A stretch of DNA of 64,000 nucleotides, from positions 1-64,000 of the forward strand of contig NZ_JTHP01000006.1 in the NCBI RefSeq assembly GCF_000943545.1. Reading direction: 5' to 3'. The notes under the pieces are model-generated. The model was given only the letters and a program-made list of their open reading frames with translations. It was not told the origin of the DNA and made no database searches. Origin of the DNA: Paenibacillus terrae (lineage in GTDB: Bacteria > Bacillota > Bacilli > Paenibacillales > Paenibacillaceae). Position numbers and translations under genes: made by a program. Positions 46,171-54,522 of the stretch are shown here, one piece after another (positions within the stretch are counted from its first letter, which is position 1; every line of letters begins with the position of its first letter).

Positions 46171-47550
46171 CTACAGTTGTGTCCGGCTACGCACCTCAAA
46201 AATAGCGAATTTCAAATAATGGCCTTCCTCCACACCCAGAATTTGGGGATGATCCTTGCCAGCCGCTCTCCAATCCACCAGACGGAGGATTTTTCCAGCA
46301 TCTGCCGCTGCTTCCTTAATCGTGTCCAGAAACAGCTCCGGCCGCATATGGAATGAGCAGCTCGCAGTCACTAAATAGCCGCCCTCATTGACCAGCTTCA
46401 TCCCGTGCAGATTTATATCCTTATATCCCCGCGTAGCTCCTTTGACCGCATTCTTTGTTTTCGCAAAGGCTGGTGGATCAAGAATAACTACATCAAAGGT
46501 ACGTCCGCCCCCTGCTGTGAGTGGCTTGGAAGTATCTCCCTTTCCCCCTGCCCGCGCGGTGCGTTCCTCTACGCCTTTAACCTGATTGCGCAAATATTGG
46601 AAAGCATCGTCCACGACAAACTCGACGCGTTCCTCAAAACCGTTCAGCTTGACATTATCCCGTGCGCTTTCAATTGCGTGCTCGGAAATATCAAGACAGG
46701 TTACTTTTTTAGCACCGTATTTGCAGGCATTAAGCGTAAAGCTTCCCGTATGTGAAAAGCACTCCAGCACGGTTGCACCATCCCAGAATGGGAACTCCAC
46801 AACCTTGCCGCTTTTGTTCACAGGCTTCATGACCGCTGTGCCAGCGTCACCCTGCTCTGCTGCTACTTCCTGCAGCGTAATTCCGCTGCGTCCTCCCCAG
46901 CCCGTCATCAGTGGAGCAATCGCCGCACGATTCTCACGCTGGTCGAAGAAATAGCCTGTCTTTTGGCCCTCTACAATATCGACCTTGATACGCAAACCAT
47001 TTTCCGTTACCACGACATGACGCGGGGAGTCGCCATATAAAGGCCCTTTGGTCTGTTCTAGTCCTTCCAGCTCACGGATGGATACATCACTGCGCTCATA
47101 TATACCAACAGGGCCAATCACTTCAACGAGTGCATCCCTGATTTCTTCCCTGCGGCGATCCATGCCGAGCGTTAATAATTGTACAACCAATACGTCGCCA
47201 AAACGGTCTACAATCAGCCCGGGTAAAAAATCAGCCTCGCCGTATACCAGCCGATACGCGTCTCCTCCGGTCACAAAACGTTCGCGGTGCTCCAGACAAT
47301 CGCGGAAGCGTTCAGCAAAGAAATTTTTGTCCATGGCTTCCAGCGGCTCGTACGATAGCACACGCACCGTAATCTGTGAAGTCGGATTATAGTAGCCTGT
47401 CGCCAAATATCGACCCTGATGGTTAACAATGCTGACCAGATCGCCCGCCTCTGGATCACCCTCGACCCTGGCTATTTCATTTTTAAACACCCAAGGGTGT
47501 GCGTGCTCCAGCCTTTTTTTGCGGCCTCGTTCTAATATTACTGAAGGCAA
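46171..47550 (-). CDS. Class I SAM-dependent rRNA methyltransferase (RlmI-like)
   Basis: About 459 residues. An N-terminal PUA domain (LPSVILERGRKKRLEHAHPWVF) is followed by the EEHD-like linker and a Rossmann methyltransferase. VLECFSHTGSFTLNACKYGA is motif I, LDPPAFAKTK motif IV and VTASCSFHM motif VI. These match RlmI/RlmK-type 23S rRNA cytosine-C5 methyltransferases; the exact target base is not provable here. I choose TTG 47550 with AGGAG eight bases upstream; a TTG at 47580 is an alternative. An insertion (about 330-350) rich in Gly/Arg/Lys separates strands near motif IV. Confidence 0.88.
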   Translation of the reverse strand: MPSVILERGRKKRLEHAHPWVFKNEIARVEGDPEAGDLVSIVNHQGRYLATGYYNPTSQITVRVLSYEPLEAMDKNFFAERFRDCLEHRERFVTGGDAYRLVYGEADFLPGLIVDRFGDVLVVQLLTLGMDRRREEIRDALVEVIGPVGIYERSDVSIRELEGLEQTKGPLYGDSPRHVVVTENGLRIKVDIVEGQKTGYFFDQRENRAAIAPLMTGWGGRSGITLQEVAAEQGDAGTAVMKPVNKSGKVVEFPFWDGATVLECFSHTGSFTLNACKYGAKKVTCLDISEHAIESARDNVKLNGFEERVEFVVDDAFQYLRNQVKGVEERTARAGGKGDTSKPLTAGGGRTFDVVILDPPAFAKTKNAVKGATRGYKDINLHGMKLVNEGGYLVTASCSFHMRPELFLDTIKEAAADAGKILRLVDWRAAGKDHPQILGVEEGHYLKFAIFEVRSRTQL

Positions 47551-47603
47551 AACCCTCACTCCTATTCTTAGGTTACTCAAAGTGTTAAAAGCGTGGTGTT
47601 CAA

Positions 47604-47793
47604 TGGGGCGCGGCTCCGCGATTCATTTGATCTTACGATCGCTGTTGCAATGGGATTTTTGGATTTTCTAAATGAATTAGAGGTAAGAAGCCCGTTAAGC
47701 ATATTCTTTCGAAGCAGCTTTCCTTCGGAAAGCTTTCAGCCGAACGCTACCGCTTCTTCAGATTCAAATGAACCGCTCCGCTACTGCCCGCCT
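47604..47793. repeat. Dispersed repeat family A, copy 3 (expanded)
   Basis: The left arm has GGCTCCGCGATTCATTTGA and TCTTACGATCGCTGTTG. The right arm has CCGAACGCTACCGCTTCTTC, AGATTCAAAT, GAA and CCGCTCCGCTAC. Between them is a 90-base insert containing its own hairpin (GAAGCAGCTTTCC, TTCGGAAAGC). Confidence 0.8.
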
Positions 47794-47848
47794 TTATATC
47801 GACGTCACTATTTTAAAGCTTGTGAAGCTACTACAAAATTATCGCTCT

Positions 47849-47883
47849 AAAAAAACAGCTCCGCCATGCTTGTCATGGCTGTC
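47849..47883 (-). terminator. Orphan minus-strand terminator
   Basis: On the minus strand ACAGCCATG, a 5-base loop, CATGG and GCTGT form a hairpin followed directly by TTTTTTT. No minus-strand gene lies immediately upstream, since the next gene is on the plus strand. It may stop antisense transcription from the NUDIX side. Confidence 0.55.
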
Positions 47884-48002
47884 CTCGTCAGATCATAGGC
47901 TGTTACATAAGCGTCTCAGCAGTTTTGAAAAGAATTTTTTGCTTAGGTTCAAGTTCTTTATTCCGAGTGAAGCACAGGGGAACATCATTCCATTTTTTAG
48001 GC

Positions 48003-48077
48003 AGTTAACAGCGTAGCGGTCCATTTGAATCTGGAGAAGCATAGCGATTGTAAGATCAAATGGGCCGCGAAGCGTCC
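48003..48077. repeat. Dispersed repeat family A, copy 4 (compact, inverted)
   Basis: In inverted orientation to copies 1-3: its reverse complement reads CGCTTCGCGGCCCATTTGAT, CTTACAATCGCTATG, CTTCTCCAGATTCAAAT and GGACCGCTACGCTG. It overlaps the first codons of the Na/Pi transporter gene. Confidence 0.8.
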
Positions 48078-49142
48078 TTGGTCACCAACGTAAAATGGTT
48101 TAGAAAGGGGGATACGCCCGTATTTGCTCATGTTATTTTGCCGCTGTGCGGTGGGCTGCTTATTTTCTTGGGCGGGATGAAGCTGATGGAAGCGGCCCTC
48201 CGGCATTTGGCTGGCCCCTTCCTCACCCGCTGGCTGAATCGGGCCACCGTTTCCCCTTGGCGGGGCATGCTGTTCAGCTCAGGTATTACCGCCCTGCTGC
48301 AAAGCAGCACCGCTGTCACGGTGCTGACCATCGGACTGGTCAACGCCGGGCTGTTGACCTACGGCCGCACGCTCGGCATTATCCTCGGCACCAATATTGG
48401 TACCTGCCTGACCACCGAGCTAATGGGTCTCCAGCTAGGCAAGCTGGCTGTTCCGCTGCTCTGCGGCTCGCTGCTTTGCTGGAGCGCCGCCGTCTTGTGG
48501 GGCGAGACTGTCTCCAGCCGCCAATATGCGTCTGCCGGGCCACCATCCAGTTCCCTTCAGCTCAGTCGTCCGCAGGCTGTCCAATATATCAGCCTCGCCT
48601 TTGCCGGGTTTTCACTGATCCTTGCGGGTATCCGCGTCATGCAGACGGTCGGCCCATGGATTGAGCAGGCCGGGCTGTTCCGCTGGTTTCTAGATCACGC
48701 TGCGGCCAATATGTGGTGGGCCTTCGCCGCCGGAGCATGCCTGACCGCACTGGTTCACAGCAGCGCCGCCGTTATTGGCATGGCGATCAGCCTTGCGGCT
48801 GCGGGGGCTTTGCCAGCGGATGTAGGTATCGCCATCGTCATTGGCTCCAATGTCGGCACCTGTGTAACCGCGCTGATTGCCGCTGTTGGCGGCAGCGTAT
48901 CCGGCAAATTTGTGGCCTGGTCCCACGTGCTGCTGAACGTAGGCGGGGCGCTGCTGTTTATGCCGCTGATCCCCGGGCTGGAATTGGCAGCCGCCTGGAT
49001 ATCTGCTGAGCCGGGAGCCAAGGTCGCTCATGCCCAAACCCTGTTTAACGTGATCAGCTCTCTGCTTGTCTTGCCAGTCTGCTATTTACCTGTATGGGCA
49101 CGTTTGGAGAATCGCATGTCTTCCAACATCATCAAACGTTAA
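48060..49142 (+). CDS. Na/Pi-cotransporter family protein (YqeW/NptA-like)
   Basis: 360 residues and about eight membrane helices in two inverted repeats, each with the family QSS motif: SSGITALLQSSTAVTVLTIG and ALVHSSAAVIGMAISLAAAG. GTNIGTCLTTELMG and GSNVGTCVTALIAA are the paired NxGT motifs. Family members cotransport sodium and phosphate; YqeW occupies the same neighbourhood in B. subtilis. The start is doubtful: ATG 48060 and TTG 48078 are in frame but lie inside repeat copy 4, while AAAGGGGG at about 48102 has no in-frame start at a good distance. Its 3' end overlaps the convergent NUDIX gene by 11 bp. Confidence 0.85.
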   Translation: MGREASLVTNVKWFRKGDTPVFAHVILPLCGGLLIFLGGMKLMEAALRHLAGPFLTRWLNRATVSPWRGMLFSSGITALLQSSTAVTVLTIGLVNAGLLTYGRTLGIILGTNIGTCLTTELMGLQLGKLAVPLLCGSLLCWSAAVLWGETVSSRQYASAGPPSSSLQLSRPQAVQYISLAFAGFSLILAGIRVMQTVGPWIEQAGLFRWFLDHAAANMWWAFAAGACLTALVHSSAAVIGMAISLAAAGALPADVGIAIVIGSNVGTCVTALIAAVGGSVSGKFVAWSHVLLNVGGALLFMPLIPGLELAAAWISAEPGAKVAHAQTLFNVISSLLVLPVCYLPVWARLENRMSSNIIKR

Positions 49143-49566
49143 TTCCAAGCATGGACAGCGCCTTGCTCAAAATGACATCATTGTTATCATATCCGCCTTG
49201 GCGCTGGAGACGCCATGCTTCCTCAGGCGTATGCCACGCAACACCTTTAATTTCTTCAATCTGTGCCTGTAAATCCCCATCCAGTGCCTCTACGAGATAA
49301 TAATGGACTTCCTTGTCCACTTCCCCAAATTCAGGATGCTGATACGTATAAGCAATCATATCCACATGCTGGATAATCTGTCCGTTCAGTCCTGTTTCCT
49401 CACGAATTTCACGCAAAGCCGTCTGTTCGATCGTTTCTCCCGGCTCCATCTTGCCTTTAGCCAAGGAGACCTTGCCGTATCGGTCGGTAATCAGCTGAAT
49501 TTCAAGCTGCTCCCCCTGTTTGCGGTACACAACACCGCCTGCGGAAATTTCCTTTTTTGCTGCCAT
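49132..49566 (-). CDS. NUDIX hydrolase
   Basis: 144 residues. The Nudix box is complete, GKMEPGETIEQTALREIREETG (about residues 37-58, read in two pieces GKMEPGETIEQ and ALREIREETG). The N-terminus KEISAGGVVYR is typical of MutT-like/diadenosine polyphosphate hydrolases. The substrate is unknown. SD GGGGATT precedes the ATG. It ends convergent to, and overlapping, the Na/Pi transporter gene. Confidence 0.92.
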   Translation of the reverse strand: MAAKKEISAGGVVYRKQGEQLEIQLITDRYGKVSLAKGKMEPGETIEQTALREIREETGLNGQIIQHVDMIAYTYQHPEFGEVDKEVHYYLVEALDGDLQAQIEEIKGVAWHTPEEAWRLQRQGGYDNNDVILSKALSMLGINV

Positions 49567-49646
49567 CCTGTAATCCCCTTTCCTTGCGCAACAAGGATTC
49601 CGTCCTCCCTGTAAGGAAAGGCGAAATCCTTGTTTGCCATCTCTAT

Positions 49647-49667
49647 GGCCTGTTCAGGCTTTTTTTA
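49647..49667 (+). terminator. Short plus-strand terminator-like hairpin
   Basis: GCCTG-TT-CAGGC is followed by TTTTTTT on the plus strand, beyond the NUDIX gene and before the mtaB 3' end. A two-base loop is sterically tight, so the real stem is shorter. It may end read-through from the Na/Pi gene. Confidence 0.4.
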
Positions 49668-49677
49668 GTTATTGTTA

Positions 49678-51021
49678 TTATAGGGCTGCTTGCAGTCCAT
49701 TCTCCAGCACACGGACCAATTGGCCTTCACTTTCATTAACGCCCGCCTTCGTCAGCTTCACGCGGCACACCTTGCCAACCAGATCCTTAGTACCTTCAAA
49801 CACCAGTTGAATGTAATTGTCACTGTAACCGTGAAGCATGCCGCTATCTTCGGTCCCTTTCGGCGCAACTTCCGGAATGACCTCCAGCACCTGACCGACA
49901 AACTTCTCTGCATAAGCCAACTGCATTTGCTCTGACAGTTCAATCAGTTCATGCACACGTGCATTTTTCACGTCCTCGTCCACCTGATCCTCCATACGCG
50001 CCGCAGGCGTACCGCTGCGCTTGGAATAAGGGAACACATGCATTTCCGAGAAGCCAATTTTTTCCATCAGCTCATAGCCGTTGCGGAACATTTCGTCCGT
50101 TTCCCCAGGAAAACCAACAATAACGTCTGTCGTAATCGCCACATCCGGCATCGCCTTGTGAATCATAAGCATTTTATTGTAAAACTCTTCTGTTGTGTAT
50201 TTGCGGCGCATCCGTTTCAGCACGGTGTCATCTCCCGCCTGAAGCGGAATGTGGAAATGACGCACCAGCTTGGTGGAACGATTCAGCACATCGAGCATTT
50301 TTTCATCAATCTGGCTGGCTTCAATGGAACTGATACGGATACGCTCCAGCCCTTCCACCTTCTCCAGATCCCACAGCAGATCGGACAGATCATAATTGTC
50401 CATGTCGTCACCATAACCACCTGTATGAATGCCTGTGAGCACAATTTCTTTATAACCCGCATGCACCAGTTGACGCGCCTGAGTCATAATGCTCGCGGCA
50501 TCGCGGCTGCGGGACAAACCACGCGACCACGGAATGATGCAGAAGGTGCAAAAGTTGTTGCAGCCATCCTGAATTTTCAAAAACGCACGTGTGTGGTTAG
50601 CAAAATCAGGCACATCCATTTCCTCGAACACGCGCGTTTTCATAATGTTGCGCACAGCATTCACAGGTTGACGCGACTCTTGAATCTCCTGAACAAACGG
50701 AATAATTTTGTCTCGATCCTGTGTACCAATAACGAGATCGACACCGGGAATATCCATAATTTCGGCAGGAGAAGTCTGGGCGTAACAGCCCGTCACTGCC
50801 ACAATAGCATCTGGGTTCCGACGAATCGCACGCCGAATGATCTGACGACTCTTTTTATCGCCGGTATTCGTAACGGTGCACGTATTAATAAGGTAGACAT
50901 CAGCTGTCTGCTCATCAAAATCCACCTGCTCATAGCCTTCATTTTTGAACAGCTGCCAAATCGCTTCTGTATCATAAAAGTTTACCTTACAACCCAATGT
51001 GTAAAATGCCACTGACGGCAT
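49678..51021 (-). CDS. mtaB: tRNA t6A37 methylthiotransferase MtaB (YqeV)
   Basis: 447 residues. A radical-SAM methylthiotransferase that makes ms2t6A37 in tRNA. The UPF0004 domain starts VAFYTLGCKVNFYDTEAI with Cys in NTCTVTN and VTGCYAQ for the auxiliary cluster. The radical-SAM motif is CNNFCTFCIIPWSRG, and a TRAM domain ends the protein. ATG 51021 has GGGAGGGG upstream; an in-frame start 50 codons earlier lies inside rsmE. One base separates it from the rsmE stop. Confidence 0.96.
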   Translation of the reverse strand: MPSVAFYTLGCKVNFYDTEAIWQLFKNEGYEQVDFDEQTADVYLINTCTVTNTGDKKSRQIIRRAIRRNPDAIVAVTGCYAQTSPAEIMDIPGVDLVIGTQDRDKIIPFVQEIQESRQPVNAVRNIMKTRVFEEMDVPDFANHTRAFLKIQDGCNNFCTFCIIPWSRGLSRSRDAASIMTQARQLVHAGYKEIVLTGIHTGGYGDDMDNYDLSDLLWDLEKVEGLERIRISSIEASQIDEKMLDVLNRSTKLVRHFHIPLQAGDDTVLKRMRRKYTTEEFYNKMLMIHKAMPDVAITTDVIVGFPGETDEMFRNGYELMEKIGFSEMHVFPYSKRSGTPAARMEDQVDEDVKNARVHELIELSEQMQLAYAEKFVGQVLEVIPEVAPKGTEDSGMLHGYSDNYIQLVFEGTKDLVGKVCRVKLTKAGVNESEGQLVRVLENGLQAAL

Positions 51022-51022
51022 A

Positions 51023-51787
51023 TTAAACCCCTCCCATTTCTCCTGACTCATATAAAATGCAAGCCAATGCAGCCATACCTGCGGTTTCCGCACGCAAAAT
51101 GCGTCTTCCCAGCCCCGTAGACTGCGCCCCGGCCTGCTCGGCCTCCAGGCTCTCCGCTTCGCTGAATCCACCTTCCGGACCCACTATCAGCAAAACACGC
51201 GGCTTGTCCATCGACGTCCATTGTCCTGCCAAAGGCTGAATCACGTCCCGTAGCTGCCGCCCCTGCTCTTTTTCATAACAATAGCATATCAAATCATACT
51301 GCGAAAAAGAAGCCAGCAGCTCTTTCCACGTCATCGGCGCACTTATTTCCGGAATCCGGTTACGGTGGCTTTGCTCAGCCGCTTCCTTTACAATCTTGCG
51401 CCAGCGCTCCAGCCGCTTGCCTTCCTTTTTGGCATCATACTGCACGACCGTACGCTCGGACAAAAACGGGACAAACCCCGCTGCCCCGATTTCTGTACAT
51501 TTTTGCATAACGGTCTCCATCTTGTCTCCCTTGGGAAGACTTTGGGCAATGGTGACCTGCACATGCGGCTCGGAGGTCATCTCCAGCGGCTCGACGATCG
51601 TCGCCGTCACACGATCTTGTTCTATCGTATCCAACGCAGCCAGCGCTTCCCTTGATACCCCGTCACTGACTATAATTTTGTCACCACTACGACCGCGCAT
51701 GACCTTGGCAATATGTCGCGCATCCTCACCCGCCACGATCACATGGTCTTCCAAAAACTGCTCTGCCGGAATAAAATAACGCTGCAT
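51023..51787 (-). CDS. rsmE: 16S rRNA (uracil(1498)-N3)-methyltransferase RsmE
   Basis: 254 residues. An N-terminal PUA-like domain (MQRYFIPAEQF ... HIAKVMRGRSGDKIIVSDG) is followed by a SPOUT knot domain with VLLIVGPEGGFSEAE and GLGRRILRAETA, the SAM-binding knot. It methylates U1498 in the 30S decoding centre. B. subtilis has YqeU in the same order prmA-rsmE-mtaB; here an M50 protease gene lies between prmA and rsmE. Confidence 0.96.
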   Translation of the reverse strand: MQRYFIPAEQFLEDHVIVAGEDARHIAKVMRGRSGDKIIVSDGVSREALAALDTIEQDRVTATIVEPLEMTSEPHVQVTIAQSLPKGDKMETVMQKCTEIGAAGFVPFLSERTVVQYDAKKEGKRLERWRKIVKEAAEQSHRNRIPEISAPMTWKELLASFSQYDLICYCYEKEQGRQLRDVIQPLAGQWTSMDKPRVLLIVGPEGGFSEAESLEAEQAGAQSTGLGRRILRAETAGMAALACILYESGEMGGV

Positions 51788-51801
51788 TGTCTCTCACACC
51801 T

Positions 51802-51834
51802 ATTCTGAAAATAACTGTTATCCATTGGCTTTCT
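51802..51834. repeat. Dispersed repeat family B, 5' partial copy
   Basis: TTCTGAAAATAACTGTTATC, CATTGGCTTTCTG matches the left half of the copy at 61630 (TTCTGAAAATAACTGTTACC, CTTCGGCTAATC). The hairpin half is missing. Confidence 0.6.
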
Positions 51835-51950
51835 GTACAATATCCGAATAAATCACCAAGCACCATCATATCATCTTTTGCGCCCGCATGACCAGTATGT
51901 TGCTGCTTCAATTGTTATACCACCTTCCATACCCGCAAAAAAAGGAGCCG

Positions 51951-52643
51951 TTAGGCTCCAAATAATCCGATGATGTAAAAAGCAAACTGCAAAAACTGCA
52001 CATAAATCGTCTGGGAAAGCACGTACAGCGGCTCAATCGTCACCGCCCGCACCTGCGGGATAACAAGGATCAACAGAAAAATAAAGATAGACCACTGCTC
52101 AAAATGCTGAAGTTTGCGGCGCAGAGGTGTAGGAGCCACATCCTCCACAATCCGGTAACCATCCAGCGGTGGCAGCGGAATTAAATTAAAAATAAACAAA
52201 AACAGATTCAAACTAATCAGTGAATTGATAAACAAGTTGATGGCCTGAGCCACCCGCTGATTCTCGATATTCGGCAGCACCTGAAAATGAAGCAGCACCG
52301 CATAAATCAAGGTAGCCACAAAGGCAAGCAGCAAATTGCTCAGTGGTCCAGCAGCAGACACGACAATCCCCATAGAACGTGGACGACTGAAATTATCACG
52401 GTTGACTGGAACCGGTTTGGCCCAGCCAAAGCCCCCAATCAGCAGTAGCAACGTACCCATCAGATCAATATGCACTGCCGGATTTAATGTCACGCGTCCC
52501 AGCAGCTTGGCTGTAGGGTCACCGAATTTATTGGCATAATACGCATGTGCAAACTCATGTACCGTAAAAGATATGATCAGAGCCAGCAAGTAAAATGGAA
52601 GAACCTCTAACTTCACACGAAAAATATTTTGTAAAAAATCCAT
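51951..52643 (-). CDS. Site-2 protease family membrane protein (M50)
   Basis: 230 residues, about six helices. The zinc motif HEFAHAYYANKFGDPTA gives HExxH, and a second-site motif is NLIPLPPLDGYRIV (the family NPxPxxDGG equivalent, here with LDGY). Members are intramembrane metalloproteases. In this short group, often encoded near rRNA-modification genes, no substrate is known. ATG 52643 with AGAGGT upstream is preferred to an in-frame start at 52676. Only 2 bp separate it from the prmA stop. Confidence 0.9.
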   Translation of the reverse strand: MDFLQNIFRVKLEVLPFYLLALIISFTVHEFAHAYYANKFGDPTAKLLGRVTLNPAVHIDLMGTLLLLIGGFGWAKPVPVNRDNFSRPRSMGIVVSAAGPLSNLLLAFVATLIYAVLLHFQVLPNIENQRVAQAINLFINSLISLNLFLFIFNLIPLPPLDGYRIVEDVAPTPLRRKLQHFEQWSIFIFLLILVIPQVRAVTIEPLYVLSQTIYVQFLQFAFYIIGLFGA

Positions 52644-52645
52644 GA

Positions 52646-53620
52646 TTACCTCTTTCTCGCCACAAACGCCAGCCAATCCTCATCACGGCACGTTTCGGCA
52701 ATGTCGAAGCCCGCCGCCTTCAATGCGTTTTCGACAACCTCTTCTTTGTTCTTCCAAATTCCTGAAGCGATATAAATACCACCTGGCTCCAGAGCCTTGT
52801 ACACATCATCAATAAACAGCAAAATAATTTCGGCCAAAATATTAGCGACCACTAGCTCGACTGGCAGTTGGATACCCAGCGTCGGATCGCTCGCATTCAG
52901 CACGGACAGCAGATCGCTCTCTTTAATGGTAATGCGATCCTCCAACCCATTCAGATGGGTATTTTCCCGCGCACTGGATACCGCTACGGGATCAAGGTCC
53001 AGAGCCAGTACATGCTTCGCTCCCAGTTGCACGGCTCCAATCGCCAAAATGCCGGAGCCTGTGCCCACATCAATGACTTCCTCTCCACCCTTGACCACAG
53101 ATTCCAACGCTCTCAGACAAAGTGATGTTGTGGGATGCGTTCCGGTGCCAAAGGCTATGCCGGGGTCCAGCTCAATAATTTTTTCATCTTCACTGGCAGG
53201 CTCATAGGCTTCCCAAGTCGGTTTGATCGTCAGACGGTCCGACACACGCAATGGCTTGAAGTATTGCTTCCAGGCATTAGCCCAGTCATCCTCGTTGACC
53301 GTTTTCAGCTCATACCGAACCTCGCCTGGGTCAATATCGAATGTTCTCAATTCTTCGACGCGTGGCTCAATTTGCGAACGGATCCCGTCCATCTCAACTT
53401 CTTCGGCAAAATACCCCTTGATGGTCGCTTGTCCCTCGGGAATGTCATTCAAGGGCCGATCATACCACTGTCCGTAGGACGTATCGCGTGGTTTGTTCAG
53501 CGAACCGGATTCTTCAATGGAAACCCCTCCCGCACCTGCTTCGTGCAGAAAATTCGAAATCATTTCGACGGCTTCTTCGGTTGTATGTATTGTAATTTCA
53601 TGCCACAACATGGTTTTCAT
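52646..53620 (-). CDS. prmA: Ribosomal protein L11 methyltransferase PrmA
   Basis: 324 residues. It trimethylates L11. The N-terminal recognition domain is followed by WANAWKQYFKP, LDPGIAFGTGTHPTTSLCL and DVGTGSGILAIGAVQLGA (SAM site), then VVANILAEIILLF. In B. subtilis prmA follows dnaJ directly; here 6.8 kb (malate module, ExsC-like and others) separates them. AGGAGGAA precedes the ATG. Confidence 0.96.
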   Translation of the reverse strand: MKTMLWHEITIHTTEEAVEMISNFLHEAGAGGVSIEESGSLNKPRDTSYGQWYDRPLNDIPEGQATIKGYFAEEVEMDGIRSQIEPRVEELRTFDIDPGEVRYELKTVNEDDWANAWKQYFKPLRVSDRLTIKPTWEAYEPASEDEKIIELDPGIAFGTGTHPTTSLCLRALESVVKGGEEVIDVGTGSGILAIGAVQLGAKHVLALDLDPVAVSSARENTHLNGLEDRITIKESDLLSVLNASDPTLGIQLPVELVVANILAEIILLFIDDVYKALEPGGIYIASGIWKNKEEVVENALKAAGFDIAETCRDEDWLAFVARKR

Positions 53621-53805
53621 TTCCTCCTCATTTCACATGCATACTCTATATTGTACTATATACAAGCATAGGAGTTCAAAAAAGCTAGTACCATCGAAGT
53701 GCAAAATGTTTTGTAGAACTTGTGCATGTTGCCCACTCTTTTAGTCCAAGCCTCCTTAACTCTAGTACATACAATATAGTATATTCAAAGAAGGAGTGAC
53801 TTATA

Positions 53806-54225
53806 ATGGCCAAAACCGTTTTGGATTATAATGCTGCTGTCATCACACCTATTACCAATGGGATTAGTCTTCCGGTTCCTATTTCTCCAGCCGGACTAGG
53901 GATTGCTACGGCTTCCGTATTTATTGATCCGACTATTCCTGGAGCTGTTAACAATCGGGTAGAATTAAAGGCATCCATAGGCTTGCGTTTTGTTGGTGCG
54001 GGCAACATTAGAACACTTGTACGTATATGGAGAGCCGGCAAGGAAATTTATTACGGACTGCAGACTAATCTGTTTGACGACAACATTATCATTAATGTCG
54101 AAATGGTAGATGTTGCACCTCTGGGCGTGCAAAACTATCAACTAATTATTGAAAATCAAACGCCTGCGACTACTGCTTTCGTCTCCGGTCCCCTTGTTTT
54201 TAGCGCAACAGCCTATAGCGGATAA
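53806..54225 (+). CDS. ExsC-like exosporium/spore surface protein
   Basis: 139 residues, beta-rich and hydrophobic, no signal peptide, no enzyme motif. The start AKTVLDYNAAVITPIT and the core NRVELKASIGLRF, TLVRIWRAGKEIYYGLQ, NYQLIIENQT recall the ExsC exosporium proteins of the B. cereus group from memory; I cannot verify this by search. It is the only plus-strand gene in this stretch and is followed by its own terminator. AAGGAGTGAC precedes the ATG. CATACAAT at 53768-53775 fits the -10 of the sporulation sigma-E/K factors, without a clear -35. Confidence 0.55.
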   Translation: MAKTVLDYNAAVITPITNGISLPVPISPAGLGIATASVFIDPTIPGAVNNRVELKASIGLRFVGAGNIRTLVRIWRAGKEIYYGLQTNLFDDNIIINVEMVDVAPLGVQNYQLIIENQTPATTAFVSGPLVFSATAYSG

Positions 54226-54251
54226 TTAAATAGACAAGAGGATAAAACACA

Positions 54252-54307
54252 AATAAGACGGGCAATCCCACAAATCATATTTAATGATAGGGATGACCCG
54301 TCTTATT
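54252..54307. terminator. Bidirectional terminator, ExsC-like / 54313 gene
   Basis: AATAAGACGGG pairs perfectly with CCCGTCTTATT across a 34-base loop. It lies between two convergent genes and can serve both. Confidence 0.7.
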
Positions 54308-54312
54308 GAATT

Positions 54313-54498
54313 CTACTCGCTGTCGTTTATGATGCGCTCCTGACGACGATCAGCTACTTCACCGCGCCGGATCGCTTCCAAATCCTGAGCATCTGCCTGC
54401 TCTGCCGAGAACTCAACATCCTCATTTTTAGCAGATTGTGCACGCTTGATTTTCTCGGTTTTGGTCAGCACTTTATCGAACCGTTTGTTTGTGGGCAT
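54313..54498 (-). CDS. Small hydrophilic protein, YfhD-like
   Basis: 61 residues, highly charged, no hydrophobic segment. The C-terminal half DVEFSAEQADAQDLEAI, RRGEVADRRQERI resembles YfhD-type small proteins of Bacillus as I recall them. Function unknown. AAGGAGC precedes the ATG. It lies 24 bp downstream of the 54523 gene, so the two are probably co-transcribed. Confidence 0.6.
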   Translation of the reverse strand: MPTNKRFDKVLTKTEKIKRAQSAKNEDVEFSAEQADAQDLEAIRRGEVADRRQERIINDSE

Positions 54499-54522
54499 CT
54501 GTCACAGCTCCTTCCAACGTTT

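Noticed and set aside
49951..51015. 354-codon plus-strand frame opposite mtaB
   Set aside because: His/Phe/Asn-rich antisense composition, no ribosome site, and the opposite strand encodes a clear MtaB.
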